From Trichoplax sp. H2 (lineage: Eukaryota > Placozoa > Uniplacotomia > Trichoplacea), in assembly GCA_003344405.1 (NCBI GenBank), contig NOWV01000119.1:1-64000 (forward strand): a DNA stretch of 64,000 nucleotides, given 5' to 3'. The translations under genes and the position numbers were made by a program. The notes beneath the pieces are model-generated. The model did not search any database. It saw nothing but the letters and a program-made list of their open reading frames with translations, and was not told the origin of the DNA. Positions 52,472 through 64,000 of this stretch are shown here, in pieces; the first letter of the stretch is position 1; each line of letters begins with the position of its first letter.

Positions 52472-53578
52472 ATGACTGTAAATAAAAATTTTAACGCTAT
52501 AACGAATTGTAGTCCTATCAACCAAACTGTTAGAACTTCTTCCTTTAGTAATTTTGTACAAATCGTACAATGGTTAACTGTAATAGCCGATCTTCTTAGT
52601 GTCTTTGGTTGTGCCTTAATTCTTTACATCATCATTTATAAAATTCAAAGGAAATCACCTACCTTTTTCCTTATTGCCAATTTAGCTAGTACGTTTCTAA
52701 TCTTTTCATGCACCTCTCTCGAATCGCAAGTGGCAACCTTGCTGCTTTACGATTATCAATACAAGAAGCCTGACCTAATCATTTTGACTGTTCATTGCTG
52801 CTTAAGTCGATCTTTATTAGCACTTTGTTATACGACTTCCATGGTCCTGTTACTAATAACATGCTACGAACGTTATCGTGCTATAATTTATCCCACCAAA
52901 ACAAATTTATCACGTAAAAGACGGCGGCGAACATTCATCATAGCCTGGCTTGTAAGTGCAATTATCACATCTCCTCAATTATTCCTTATTACAGTCCATC
53001 CTTTCTATCCTTACTACTGCGAACTAAGATCGGATTATAAATTATTTTACAGCTTTTATTATCCATTTCTAGCCATTACTTGTTATTTTATACCTGATCT
53101 AATTTTAATATGCTGTTATGTACGTTTAATCGTTCGTTTAAATTCGATCGTACAAGTTGTTGGTAGTTTATCTATTCCACCTGCTGGCCAATATGAAAAG
53201 CGAAAAAGACAAGTCATTAAAATGTTAACAGCAACAACATTAGCTAGTACTCTCCTATCGGTGCTATGGGCAATCGTCTTATTTTTACTCGGTTATTGTG
53301 AAGGCAATGTGTATATGACGTTTAATTCGTTCCCGCACTTCGTGGTCTTCTACACTATGGCTCAATTATTTTACGGAATGACTCCTCTAGCTAATGTTAT
53401 ACTTTGGTTTCACTATAATGACGAATTAAATCATCAAATGAACCAACTATTTCAATCTATGGTCAAAATTTGCACTTTACCGACGGAAAATCGAGTTGCG
53501 CCTGTGTTGGTACAAAGTAGCCTAGTTACCCGTTCAAGCAATAATAATGATCCATTTACACCTTTGCACGAGCTGTAA
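52472..53578 (+). CDS. Divergent class A GPCR, intact, 368 aa
   Basis: Single-exon receptor, the most divergent of the set. NCS and NQT sequons at residues 12-19. TM1 is about 31-56. TM2 reads LIANLASTFLIF, with no Asp or Asn at 2.50. TM3 keeps Cys110 or Cys109 and YERY (132-135), followed by RAIIYP. A strongly basic second loop (RKRRRR, 148-153) follows. TM4 has Trp159, the second loop Cys183, TM5 Pro208. TM6 has VLW (264-266), without the CWxP proline. TM7 ends NVILW (308-312) in place of NPxxY. The C-terminal tail is long (about 50 residues), Ser/Thr/Asn-rich. The open frame suggests function, but several activation-switch residues are absent, so coupling may be unusual. Confidence 0.88.
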   Translation: MTVNKNFNAITNCSPINQTVRTSSFSNFVQIVQWLTVIADLLSVFGCALILYIIIYKIQRKSPTFFLIANLASTFLIFSCTSLESQVATLLLYDYQYKKPDLIILTVHCCLSRSLLALCYTTSMVLLLITCYERYRAIIYPTKTNLSRKRRRRTFIIAWLVSAIITSPQLFLITVHPFYPYYCELRSDYKLFYSFYYPFLAITCYFIPDLILICCYVRLIVRLNSIVQVVGSLSIPPAGQYEKRKRQVIKMLTATTLASTLLSVLWAIVLFLLGYCEGNVYMTFNSFPHFVVFYTMAQLFYGMTPLANVILWFHYNDELNHQMNQLFQSMVKICTLPTENRVAPVLVQSSLVTRSSNNNDPFTPLHEL

Positions 53579-55032
53579 TAATATTTGTCTGGTTACGTGG
53601 ATACTCACTTTAACAAATAGCAAAAACAGAAACGTTTACCAATATGCAGTAATTTGCAATTATGGTGCTGGATATAATAGGCTTTTTCTTATCCGATAAT
53701 CATTTAGTTGGCACAATCTTGTCAGTTTAGCGATTTTCTGCGAGAATAACACTGGAAATAACTTCTCACTCAGTTACTCTGGGTCTCTGACTTAAAGCAA
53801 GAAATAGCAGTAGCAATCTTCGTTTCAGTACGGTATAAATGAAATTATCATTTGTGTATGTCTTGGAATCATTAATTGCCTATGATATTGAAATATCGTG
53901 AGTTAATTTAATTAGCAAAAGGATTGAAAAACTTCAGACTCTTTTGACAGTGATGGATTTAATATTAGCGTAATGGTTTGTAGGCATGAGTAATCGAATA
54001 AGAATAAACCAATATCTATAATAAAAAAAAGATTTATGAGGGCAGATTTTTTACGTTAAATCTTAGCTTTTACTTGCTAAAATCATATATTTAGAATTAC
54101 AGAATATGTTGATCCTCTCTGAGTAGATTTACTCGTATATCACCTTCATTTCTTTTCATAGTAGGATTATGACCATCAAACGTAGTTATATTTACGGTAC
54201 CTGCAGATAATCACTTCTAAAGTTAAGCCAGTTATGTTTATCCTTGGATTAATTAAAGTTTTCAGGCTTAAGATCGTGTTGTATATGAGATAGGAAAATA
54301 TTGAGAAAGTCGTTTTCACTAAATGAAATATTTAATGTCATGCATTGCATATTTTAATGTAAAAGATAGAATAAAGTTTTTCTCCTCCTATTTCTAGTTG
54401 TCTAAAATAAAAGTTTTATGCACTATTACTTTCTGTTGCTGACACATAGCTCTATATTCACCAAAAAATCAATCTCTCACTTTTAAAAGATTAAGATACC
54501 AAATAAAAATCGAAACTATTACAATTATTAGAAATGTAAATAATAATCGGTTGCCATTTTGAGACTTGAATTAGGTGTTAGAATCAGAATTTATCCAGAT
54601 TTCGCAATCAATTCGCAGTCGTGCTATCGAAAATGTAATAAAGCATCACTTTCATAAATAATACTGATTATCTATAGTATTAGTAGCAGTTATCGCCTTG
54701 GATAATAATAAAATAATCATGTTTTCATAATTCTGCCTTATGCACACCTCGGTATAATCGGGGATACAGATATCGATGATGATCATATAGCATTGCCGAC
54801 CAGGTGTAGGTATAAACCGATATGTTATAGTAAAACGGCATTTTCTACCCTAAGCATATATGAAAGCAAATGGTGAAATGTGACTTTCACTAATAAAATC
54901 TGTATGACTGTTATTAAAAAGTAAATATTCATCATTACGAAATGATTAAATTTTATGGGATTGTCGCTCAACAGAAAAATTCTTATGCCACGAACAACCC
55001 TACAGTACTTGTCAGTCAAATGATGCATGAAG
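53579..55032. other. Intergenic, nothing recognised
   Basis: No gene supported. The 70-codon minus frame at 54825-55037 has no motif and runs into the repeat that follows. Confidence 0.4.
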
Positions 55033-55141
55033 TACACGGTATAAGTTACTGAACCTCTGACAGGTCTACGACAAATGGTAATATACTATCTGTTAAATGA
55101 GCACATTATCGTAAACCGTCAGCAAAGCGACGGGAGTTTGC
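55033..55141 (+). mobile_element. Short non-coding repeat element, copy 2
   Basis: Second copy of the element at 43587-43704, with the same gttactgaacctctgacagg, gagcacattatcgtaaacc and CCGTC/GACGG hairpin. Small indels distinguish it (cacggtataag versus cacggataacggtaaaaag). Confidence 0.7.
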
Positions 55142-57634
55142 TTTAGTATCATTCTATTTCACTTTCTTGCGTACATATAGTGGCCCAAATTGGCAATAAG
55201 TACGCGAAATCGCTGCTGCATTTAGAAATATTTATGGCTCTAGCAAAATTCTTATTTATGACAAATTATACTTTGACGCCAATTTAGGGCCATACTAGAA
55301 TTATTGCAAATATCTAAAATGTTATTTTAGGAAGCTGCATTTACTAATTAAACTTCTTTCATTCAATTCATATTTTCTCACCATTTATACTAGTATAAAC
55401 AAAAGTAATAATTCGTAAGATTTCAACATTTATCAGTATCTTGAGTAACAATACCTTCATCTATTTCCTGGTTTGAATGGAGGCATAATGTATTACATAA
55501 AGAATGTTTTTAATATCTGTTTTTTCCGGTGCTTTATGAAATCAAAGCTTTTATCTTTCAAATCAGCGTCCAATGTTATATATGGTAATGTAAAAACCGG
55601 AACTAGTATGACGTGTCATTGATTCGGCAACTTTCCAAAGAAAGAATAGCGCTCATTTTTGGGATTATTTAATCGTGTTTTTGGGTACTCAACTATAGAA
55701 TGTTGATAAATTCGAATATGCGTAGATAAAGATAACAACCAAAAGATTAGCCAGACACCAGTTTAACAGTAAAATTTCTAGCCTACTCGTCCATAACTAT
55801 CGTAAGAATACGATGTATGCAGAATGGAATGCGCTGCCATCCATTTACGAAGGCTAAATTGTATATCTATTTATCTTACTATCGACGATAAAGTAGCAAA
55901 TTGTACAAGAGTTTTCATAATTTTAAATATTTATTACATTGTTGCAGGGCTCTGATAAGATTCACTTACTGTTATTGGCTCGCAAAATAATATCAATACA
56001 AGTTAAGATGAGCTATTTTCAGAATTAAGTCTGAAATTAGAGTTACAAGTAGTTGCCTTGCTGAAAGAAATAATCTCATTGTGAAAAATTCAATGATATA
56101 TCATCGATACATAAAATATATTCATCGGCAACGATTTGCTCGTAACGTATCATAAATCAGCTACAAAATATCGCTTTCTGGGAGACTTAGCGATATATCT
56201 GAATTTATTATGTAGGTAAACAGATATCGTAGTAATTAATCGTAAATAGTAAGCTAATTCTTTTAAATTTTAAGAAGAAACGTAAGCATTCTGAAAAGAT
56301 TTCTAAATTATCAGCATAACTCTATTCTATGATCAAAAATTAAGTGAATTATATCTTCTTCGTAGGTCATATGAGAATCATTTGGCAATCTAATAATGTA
56401 CATTGTTATGTTTCACAAGAACAATCCAAGAGTTCACACGATAGTTACTTACTTAATTCCTTATTTCTAGCTTAGCAAGTTCTTTATATGCTAACTCATA
56501 AGTCTCTCATAGCACAGAACTCTTCTAAGAACATAATAATTTCCATTTTATGTACACTAAGCAAGAATGTACTGTATTGCAGATTAATTTATGATAACAG
56601 CATAAAACCGCAAGTATGTCAATACTAGATAAGATGATGTCCTTACTTATTATAAGAGTACGTGCTACAGTTGGCTAACAACTATAACATACTATTAACT
56701 ATGTATGCTCACAGAATCGTGAAACATATAATTATAATTTATGACCGAAATCGGACAAAATCGCAATGTATTTATTAAAAATAGCTACTAAATGGAAATA
56801 TCTAAGACATCACCAAATCGAGCCTTAAAAATATTGCATTTTTACCGTCAAATGATGGCTTTTTTGTATGAAGTGATACCTGCTGGTTATAGGCATCATC
56901 AATACCGTTCCAAATTCATAGCTATCAAATCCATTAGCATCGATGACATTGCTTTATCGCATTTATAACTAATATTCGAAAGCTAATAGTTGTTTCATTC
57001 TGAAGTTTCATTTTAACTAGAAATTGATAAATCGTAGCTGCATCTAATATCCTCCTAGAAGTTCCAGTCAACTTACTTTAAATCTGATAGTTAAGGAAGC
57101 AATTGAATGATTTCGCAACTGAACATCACATGGAAATGAAAATTGCAATTTTTTGAAGTAGTATTGATACAGTATTGTTTACTATATAGATTGAATTAGA
57201 TAAATATTATTCCAATCACTAAATAAAAACCGCATAAATCGCAGATTACGATCATCAAGGATTTACTTTTGAGTTATCTATTTATTGAGCCGTTATTAAT
57301 TTACAAAGCAAATTTTTATCGTTATCTCGTAAAACCGATACTATACAGTATTTCAATGGCTATTTTAGCTAACAAGACACTGGAAAGATGAAAAGATAAA
57401 TAAGTAACTGGCTCTTTTAATGTAATATAATATTTTTAAGAATACAGGTAATAATCTCCCTTAAATCTTATTAGTTATCATTGATTACTGTTAACTAAAA
57501 TAATAAAACCTTATTGGTTTAATACACATTTTAAGCTTCTGCCAAATCCAAATAGAATAATGATCTGTTAGTTGCAGGTAAATAATCTTATCTAAACTTA
57601 CATGAATCAATCAAATTATAGCCTAACAAGTCAA
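55142..57634. other. Intergenic, nothing recognised
   Basis: AT-rich spacer between the repeat and the 3' end of the SH3 gene. No gene, RNA or repeat recognised. Confidence 0.4.
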
Positions 57635-59877
57635 TTACCATGTAGGCCGGAGGAAAGCACTAGGAACCAGACCAATTATACCATCTTTCAATCCAATCCA
57701 CCAATTTTCGTCTAATTTATGGCCAATTGAAATAATTTCGTTCTTAACAAATGTTAATTCAGTATCATCGCGGCCTGCATGGTCATATTCAGCCTTGTAT
57801 CGATTTTTGGCACCTAATCCTTCTGATGAAAATGTTCCATCTTGATGGAGAGTCGCTAGATTAATGAAATACATAACAATTTCTGCTTTAAATTAATATG
57901 AACCTTTCGAATGGTGTCAACTCATTTTAAATAGTTCTGTACATTTTAGATACACTGAGCTAAATTTTGTGTAAACAGAATTTGATAAATTATTTTACCA
58001 CTTCATATTTAAAACGTGTAAATAGATCTTAGTAAAATGAACTGATTAATGCTATCTTATGACAGATTTAGCTTTAAATTTCAAATTGAGCATAATATAA
58101 ATTTGTTAATTTAAAAATAAATTCTGTCACATATTTATGCTAAATTAACTCATTGGTCGACTTTCGATCCTTTCGAATCTGATAAGTGACCATGTATTGT
58201 TTTTTTCTTATCGTCGAAATTATATTATATCGCTAATTTTATACGCTAATACTTATAAAGATCTCTTCTATACAGGAGATACCAACAATTATTAATTAAA
58301 CACACAAATCAAGAATTCCATTGCAGCCTCTAAATCGAATATGTTACAATTTGAGTTACCTTGGATGTTGCTAGCATTGGAACTTCTTTGGCTGGATCCG
58401 CTATCACGACTTACTAATAGTTATCAGCACATAAATGACACCATCAAATTATGCGTACGTTTTAACGAAGGATATTGCGTTAAATTAAAATTGACTTCAT
58501 TAAATAGCATAAAATTTACGCTTTGTGTTTTTATTTAAAATAAAAAGAGTGAAAAAATATCATTGATTACTAGCTTAAAGAAAAAAATTCGTTAAAAAGA
58601 ATAGTAAGCTATTTGAAAAGTAATACATCGATCCATTATCTACTGACTTTTAACGTAAGAGTTTTCTTAGTAGCTATACTTTAGAATAACAGTAGTTCAA
58701 ATACTGTATTCAAATAGTAATAGTTATGTATTGTCAACTGAATTTTAGCGCAATAACCGTAATGTAGCCAAATATTACTTAGAAACAATTTTCTCAAATA
58801 GGGTGATAGTGATTGGTCTTAACTGACTAAATTTTTGCTTTTATTGATAATTACTGGAGGCCATTATCAGTATAAGTTATTAAAATACAACAATCGATAA
58901 CTGAAGTGATTTTCTCGATCATCTCGTTTCAATCCCTTTTTATATTATAATGATATGTAGTTATCATATATCATACAATGATTGGCTTCTAATAATCAGT
59001 ATATACCGATACGAAAAATTCTAAAGCTTAGTAACCTTCAATCTCAGTCACATATGTGGTGCTGTGGATACTGTTTAACATTGAATTCATAACGAATACT
59101 AAATTAAAGATTTACTTAGAGTATAGCTTTTAAAGATACCGCAGTTAAGCATAGCTCAAAATTTATCCGCTTCCAAAATGTTATTTCCTTTAATTATTGA
59201 ATATTTTTAATGTTTAATAAAGTTAGCATTACAGCTTTTCTTAGCAAGATTGTTTCGCATTTCTAGCAAAGGGGATAGCTACTTTCGATATTTTTAATAC
59301 TTACATTGATTAGTACTGTCAGAAGATGAACATGTAATCGTTGGCTATTATATAATGAATAGAAATACAGATATTAACATAATTGAGTTTATAATTTTTA
59401 AATTGCAGGGTAGCAACATTTTTAGAAGAGATGACGGCTAAAATCACTTTAAATTAGAAGCAATTTTTAATAAACATGCATATAACCTGTTGTTCTTCGT
59501 CATCAATTGAACTATGGTCAGATAAAACATCCTTCAATCTATTGATCAGTTCTAACCGTTTTAAGCTAGCTTGGCCAGCTAGTTGTATATGAAACGGCAA
59601 TGCACAAGAAAGGAATTGAAAAAGATCTATGAAACATGAAGAAATCAGGAAATGATTTGACGCAATAAATGGGGAATCCAATCTGTGCGAAGGTATTTTC
59701 ATCTTTACATAAATTGGTTACAGTAGGATTGAATAGGGCACAGTCATAGCTAAGTTAGTGCACTTAGAATGGCACTACTACTCCGTTTTAACTTCCCATA
59801 ATCCAGGAATATTTATTACCTTCAAGAAGTTTTCTTGTTTGTTGGTTGATCACAGGCTGTTGTGATTCTTGGCTCAT
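57635..59877 (-). CDS. Small adaptor with C-terminal SH3 domain, 6 exons, 175 aa
   Basis: Rebuilt from six minus-strand exons, 5' to 3': 59877-59820 (start MSQESQQPVI), 59578-59487, 59344-59305, 59098-59036, 58413-58360 and 57855-57635 (stop TAA). All junctions are GT-AG, phases run 1,0,1,1,1, and the total is 528 nt. Residues about 1-50 are polar and probably helical (SLKRLELINRLKDVL), ending in an acidic DDEEQQ. Residues about 51-100 are Ser/Thr-rich (SRDSGSSQRSSNAS), likely disordered and phosphorylatable. Residues about 120-175 are an SH3 domain: AEYDH for the ALYDY strand, DDTELTF, the ligand-binding ENWW pair, and GLVPSAFL near the very end. SH3 domains bind proline-rich peptides, so an adaptor role is inferred. 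I do not recognise a named orthologue. Exons 3 and 4 are short and the least secure. Confidence 0.8.
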
Positions 59878-62102
59878 GTGGAAAACCTATTTCCCAACGG
59901 GTACGTTATATCGATAGAAAATAATATAGTGAATATATCACTGCAAATGGTGTGGCATATAATATTAAAAATAATAAGGGTTACCGCTTCTTACCGTACT
60001 TTGCATTAACAACTTCTTCGTTATTCAATTCAAAATGGAAGCAGTGATCCTTACGTCACTAGTAATTTATACTAGTCTATTAATATAGTCATCGTTCTCA
60101 GAGGTAGAAGGTCAATCTTACTTACGAATTTTGTTTATATTTATATGCATTCTACTTTGACCTCCCCCTAGGCAATCTCCGGAATATAATATACTACAAT
60201 GATTATTAATTAAGAAAACAACGACAGCGATCGTAGCCAATATAGCGTACACCTGAAGCTAAGGTGAACTGTTTTGATCGCTATACTCTCGGTTGTCAAC
60301 TAGCAGAGCGATATCAACTTTGTGTAATATTTCCGTCGTTTTGTCTCAAATCCTGTGAGCGTTGTAATAAAGGGACCCAGATATTGAATTAATAGCATTC
60401 TGAACAATGTCAATATAGTATTTATGCCAGTAATTAATACAGTCATATGCAAATCTGTTGTACCATTTAGAAGCAACCACTTCGGGTCACTTAGGACAGC
60501 AAGACAACATCAATCGTTCAAACCGATCGCAAAATATGTCATTGCTCATTTTATATCTTGATAACAGTATTTTTGAAGTCAACAGCTGGGTAGCGAAAAA
60601 TGCCATGATTTAATAATTAGTAGCTTTACTTGGTATCTATGAACATATTAAGTTTTTTGCTATTTCAGTCTCTAGTTCGTCATCGGTAACTAATATCCTA
60701 TAAGTTATAACTGCTTCATTTACAATTGCTATTGGTAACAATATTGCTGATTTAGGCGGCTATATTTTATTTATATAGCTTTAACGCTGCTTCAAGTTCT
60801 CAAGATTCTATTTAAATATTACGTTAGAGAATTCTGTAGAGAGAAGTTTAGGATGCAGAAATAGATAACTATGATTGATATCGCTAATGAAATAAATTAA
60901 TCAAGTCAGAAAATAAAACTAGATGTATAATTTGTAAGGATGCAAAGCTGTACTGTACGATACATAAAAGGCATATCTTTTAGCATGTACGAATCAAACA
61001 TAGCGTATTGTAATATATAAGAATGGAATACAGGAAGGATTTGCACCTACATTACTATCTTTCAAATGGGACGCTATTGCCGCAAAAATATGCTAATTGA
61101 TCTAATTTCATAAAAGCAAAAGTTGTCGGTAAGAAATAGTATCTGCTCCTAGACCAGCAGAATATTCAGCCAAGGCAGAAATTACAAGAATCCAAATTTT
61201 ACTTTAATCATGTTCTCTTAAATAATTTATTGGACATAAACATTGCAGATCCGATAACTATAATTATTGATCGATAAAATATACCATGCAAAACAGGTAT
61301 ATACGTATTCATGATTGTATGGATAGGAAGTTAGAAGATTTATGAGTAATTGCAGTATGGAGACGGTACTAGTATTCCAGAATTAAAAGAATTATTAATC
61401 TAGAAATATGTAAGTAGGTCAATTCTCGTATGACACACTAAAAAAGTTGCAGACATTTAGAGCATAAAATGTTGACTTCATATAGTAACTAAGCCAATGA
61501 GAGTAACCAAGGTAGTAAAACTTGCACTTGCAGTTGATGGAATGGAAACGATTAAATGCGTTCGTTTAGAGTAAAGCACTACTTCCATTCAGAAATGCCG
61601 CAAATAAAATTTATATTTATTCATTAATGCTTGAGTAAACATAAAATTATAAATTTAAATTAGCGACATCTTTTCACTACGACAATTTCCATCGCTCATT
61701 TTTGTTAAACAACATCAGGAAAATTATGAATAGTCAGCTTCCTTTATTATACAGAATATTATAACTTTACAATATCATACAGGTAAAGAAAAAAATAGCT
61801 TATTGTACCGAAGCTATTTTGATCTAGTGTCTAAAATCAACAGTTAATGATAATCATGGTTATCTTCAATACATTGTCACGAAAAATGTATTTAGCTAAT
61901 TACCTGAACGGGTTTCTTACTAACAAAAACTTATACGCCGTGCAGTAATAATAATTATATAATGCAAGAAAATTCTTTAAAAGTTATTTCAATCATAAGT
62001 AAATTTACACAATAATATTTAATAGCTATTCAGTAGAAACATGATCACTAGTTGTTCGTCATACCAAGACTGATCAATGATCGATATTGCAATGGACGAT
62101 TA
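59878..62102. other. Intergenic between two minus-strand genes
   Basis: Holds the SH3 gene promoter and the LAMTOR2 3' untranslated region. No other exon, RNA or repeat recognised; a few GTAC palindromes of the window-edge type occur (for example near 60952). Confidence 0.4.
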
Positions 62103-63187
62103 TTACCCTTGCTGTTTTAAGCTTCTTAAAGGCTTATCTAGATGGCGGCAAAGTATTTGTGCCTACAGTAAGATATAAAAACAGTAATGTTAGTAAAACT
62201 TACGTCGTAGATATCACGATTACAACTATATGCAACTGTAAATATTCATAGATGATCTTGTTAAATAATTTAGAAATTTAGACCATAAATTTATAATAAT
62301 AACAATTTCATCAATCTCTTGGTTTAAAAAGGCCTGCATGTCTTAACCTTTGCTTTAATTAAACCCATAGCGGCCGAAGGCTTGGCAAATATGCATAACA
62401 ACATGTTGGCAGCGTTAGAGATGACAACCTGACCATCCTACAGTTATAACCCATTATTTTAATATCAGAAATAAGTTGGACTGATCATAATGCTATCGGG
62501 AAAGATGCATTCGTAGTCATTCTATCATCGTTTAGGCGTAAAACAAATTAAATTAACAATGAAAAATTTTTGTGCTATACCTTTCCATCGATCATAATCA
62601 TGTCTAAGTCATCAGAATACAATACCATTTGACCTAGGTGTACATAGGAGGACCAAATATTTGATGCGATAGCTGCAGAGGAAGTTGAATCTTCATCTGT
62701 ATTTCGATTGGTATAAGCAACTAATGATCCTTCTAATGTCATAAGCCTATAAATAGACAGAATATTAATATGTTTCGTGTTATACAGCAATGCCTAATTC
62801 ATTAACTATACACTATCATTCCTTTTAAACGTGATGGTAATGAACTACCCATGGCTGCAAAAGATTAATATCACAGATTCAAGATTGAAAATCTCAATCA
62901 ATAATCAATTTAAAACTAGATTAAAATGAACTCATGAATCAGTATAGGCATTTGAATATCTTAATCAATACTTCATTTTAAACTTGATGAAATGAATTCA
63001 CAAATCACTATGGCTATCCTATTTCGCCAGAAGTACACATAAGATAAAATAAAAAAGTTGCTGTTGAACAAGACATTTAACCAAGTACAATATTACGCTT
63101 ACTACGTTCTCGTACTTACACAATTCCAACGATATCAGAACTGTGAGCTTCATTCAAAATTTCGTGTAAAACTTTGGTTTTAAGCAT
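62103..63187 (-). CDS. LAMTOR2: LAMTOR2 (Ragulator p14 / roadblock domain) homologue, 4 exons
   Basis: Late endosomal/lysosomal adaptor 2. In other animals it pairs with LAMTOR3 through roadblock/LC7 folds inside the Ragulator complex, which anchors Rag GTPases and MAPK scaffolding on lysosomes. Exons on the minus strand: 63187-63120 (ATG), 62746-62581, 62428-62348 and 62162-62103 (TAA). GT-AG throughout, phases consistent, 375 nt, 124 residues; human is 125. Gapless match over the N-terminal third: MLKTKVLHEILNEA against the human MLRPKALTQVLSQA, then EGSLVAYTN, AAIASNIWSSY, DLDMIMIDGKV, NAANMLLCIFAKPSAAMG, LIKAKAQ and the C-terminal HLDKPL for YLEEPL. A two-residue gap falls at the IDGKV loop. 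The last exon is only 60 nt but the alignment across it is clear. Confidence 0.95.
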
Positions 63188-63340
63188 ACAAGGCGATGAT
63201 ACTTCATTATCATAATCATTCATAGCTGGTAATCAACTCTAAAATTGTGGAATCCAATGAAAAGATGATCCAAATACGATTTCCACCCAAATAATTTATT
63301 AACAGTAAAGGAAAGTTAATGCGGCCTGCAATATCAAGCT
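63188..63340. promoter_or_regulatory. LAMTOR2 5' flank
   Basis: The roughly 150 bp upstream of the LAMTOR2 start codon, before the pentamer repeat begins, must contain the 5' untranslated region and core promoter. I see no clear TATA box at a fixed distance, so this is assignment by position only. Confidence 0.3.
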
Positions 63341-64000
63341 TCCCGAACTGTCCAACATACAGTACAGTACACTGTATAGTTGAGAATGCAATGTACTGTA
63401 CACTGTCAAAATTCATTTTTACTTTGTACTGTAGCAATTCTCGTTCTTTAATGAGTAATTACGAAGTACTGTACTGTAGACGTTGTACGAGTATTTTAAT
63501 GACGGATTCATGTAAATCAATTCTTTCTCTATCGACTGATACGAAATCTGTTATAAGATCAAATTTGTAATACAGTATATTTCATTTTCACAAAAATCCA
63601 TAAATATTAGCCCTTCCACCCTTCCACCCTGCACTATACTGCAAACTGTGCAATTCATACAGTACAGTATAGCAGAATGATTCCTTTAATGACTACTGAC
63701 GGTAGTAGGCTGTAATAGTACGTAGCCTATAAAATGGCCAATTTTGTCGAAATAGAGATCGTGTCTTCAACATCAATTTTAATATTATACGTCCAATAAG
63801 GGGTTTGTTTGACTCCGTAACTAATCACTAGAGACCTTCTTCTAAGTGTACATATATAATAATCCTCTATTACTGTAAAAAATTCCAATACATTATTTCG
63901 CCAAAGTTTTGCCAACAATGAGAATTATTGACCGAGCAGCTACTGCACAGTACCCTGTAGTACAGTACAGTACAGTATACAAAGTAGTACACACAGTCCA
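63341..64000. repeat. (TACAG)n/(TACTG)n repeat clusters, right edge
   Basis: Clusters of GTAC-centred pentamers at about 63355-63380, 63400-63440, 63465-63475, 63655-63672 and 63930-63980, the same simple repeat as at 290-1375 but without its GC-richer core unit. Interspersed sequence is unique. The frame at 63727-63918 (minus) lies here and is not supported as a gene. Confidence 0.75.

Noticed and set aside
62341-62360. LAMTOR2 ending by read-through after exon 3 (short basic tail then stop)
   Set aside because: The downstream 60-nt exon with a good acceptor and matching phase aligns to the family C-terminus, so splicing to it is preferred.
63727-63918. 63-codon minus-strand frame upstream of LAMTOR2
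   Set aside because: LAMTOR2 is complete without it, no family motif is visible, it sits among simple repeats, and possible splice sites around it do not lead to another recognisable exon.

Overview
The window is AT-rich animal nuclear DNA. Three genes are spliced, with short GT-AG introns and conserved metazoan products. Seven others are single-exon class A (rhodopsin-like) seven-transmembrane receptor genes or pseudogenes. A compact intron-rich genome with a local expansion of intronless receptors fits an early-branching animal, most likely a placozoan such as Trichoplax. That assignment is inference, because no marker gene here proves it. Four runs of N mark assembly gaps. Three of them are bordered by duplicated sequence that looks like two haplotypes joined end to end.

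Layout. 1-1380: degenerate (TACTG)n/(TACAG)n arrays with a duplicated GC-richer core. 1497-6133 (+): a 17-exon ecdysoneless (ECD) homologue, 630 residues, rebuilt here exon by exon with every phase consistent. 6929-19154 (-): a receptor cluster made of a truncated TM1-TM4 copy, an intact receptor, a broken receptor with a 55-bp fold-back palindrome, and a second intact receptor. The truncated and intact copies sit in a segmental duplication of about 1.5 kb. A 5'-truncated LTR retrotransposon (retropepsin plus 3' LTR) and a solo LTR with a 5-bp target duplication are interspersed. 22992-23999 (+): intact receptor. 24-30 kb: further LTRs and repeats. 30844-31835 (-): receptor split by one frameshift at an A6 run. 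33-36 kb and 43 kb: gap-associated allelic duplications carrying insertion differences. 37637-38725 (-), 49286-50302 (+) and 52472-53578 (+): three more receptors, more divergent. 40975-41604: solo LTR with target duplication. 44055-44137: an 83-bp terminal-inverted-repeat element. 57635-59877 (-): a six-exon gene for a 175-residue protein with a C-terminal SH3 domain. 62103-63187 (-): a four-exon LAMTOR2 homologue, 124 residues. The window ends in more (TACAG)n repeat.

The genes do not form one pathway. ECD (splicing/cell-cycle chaperone partner), LAMTOR2 (lysosomal Ragulator) and the SH3 protein are housekeeping or signalling genes at the edges. Between them lies about 47 kb of receptor birth-and-death: tandem and inverted copies, truncations, frameshifts and mobile-element insertions. 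I found no tRNA, rRNA or CRISPR. Intergenic DNA not listed as repeat shows nothing I can support.
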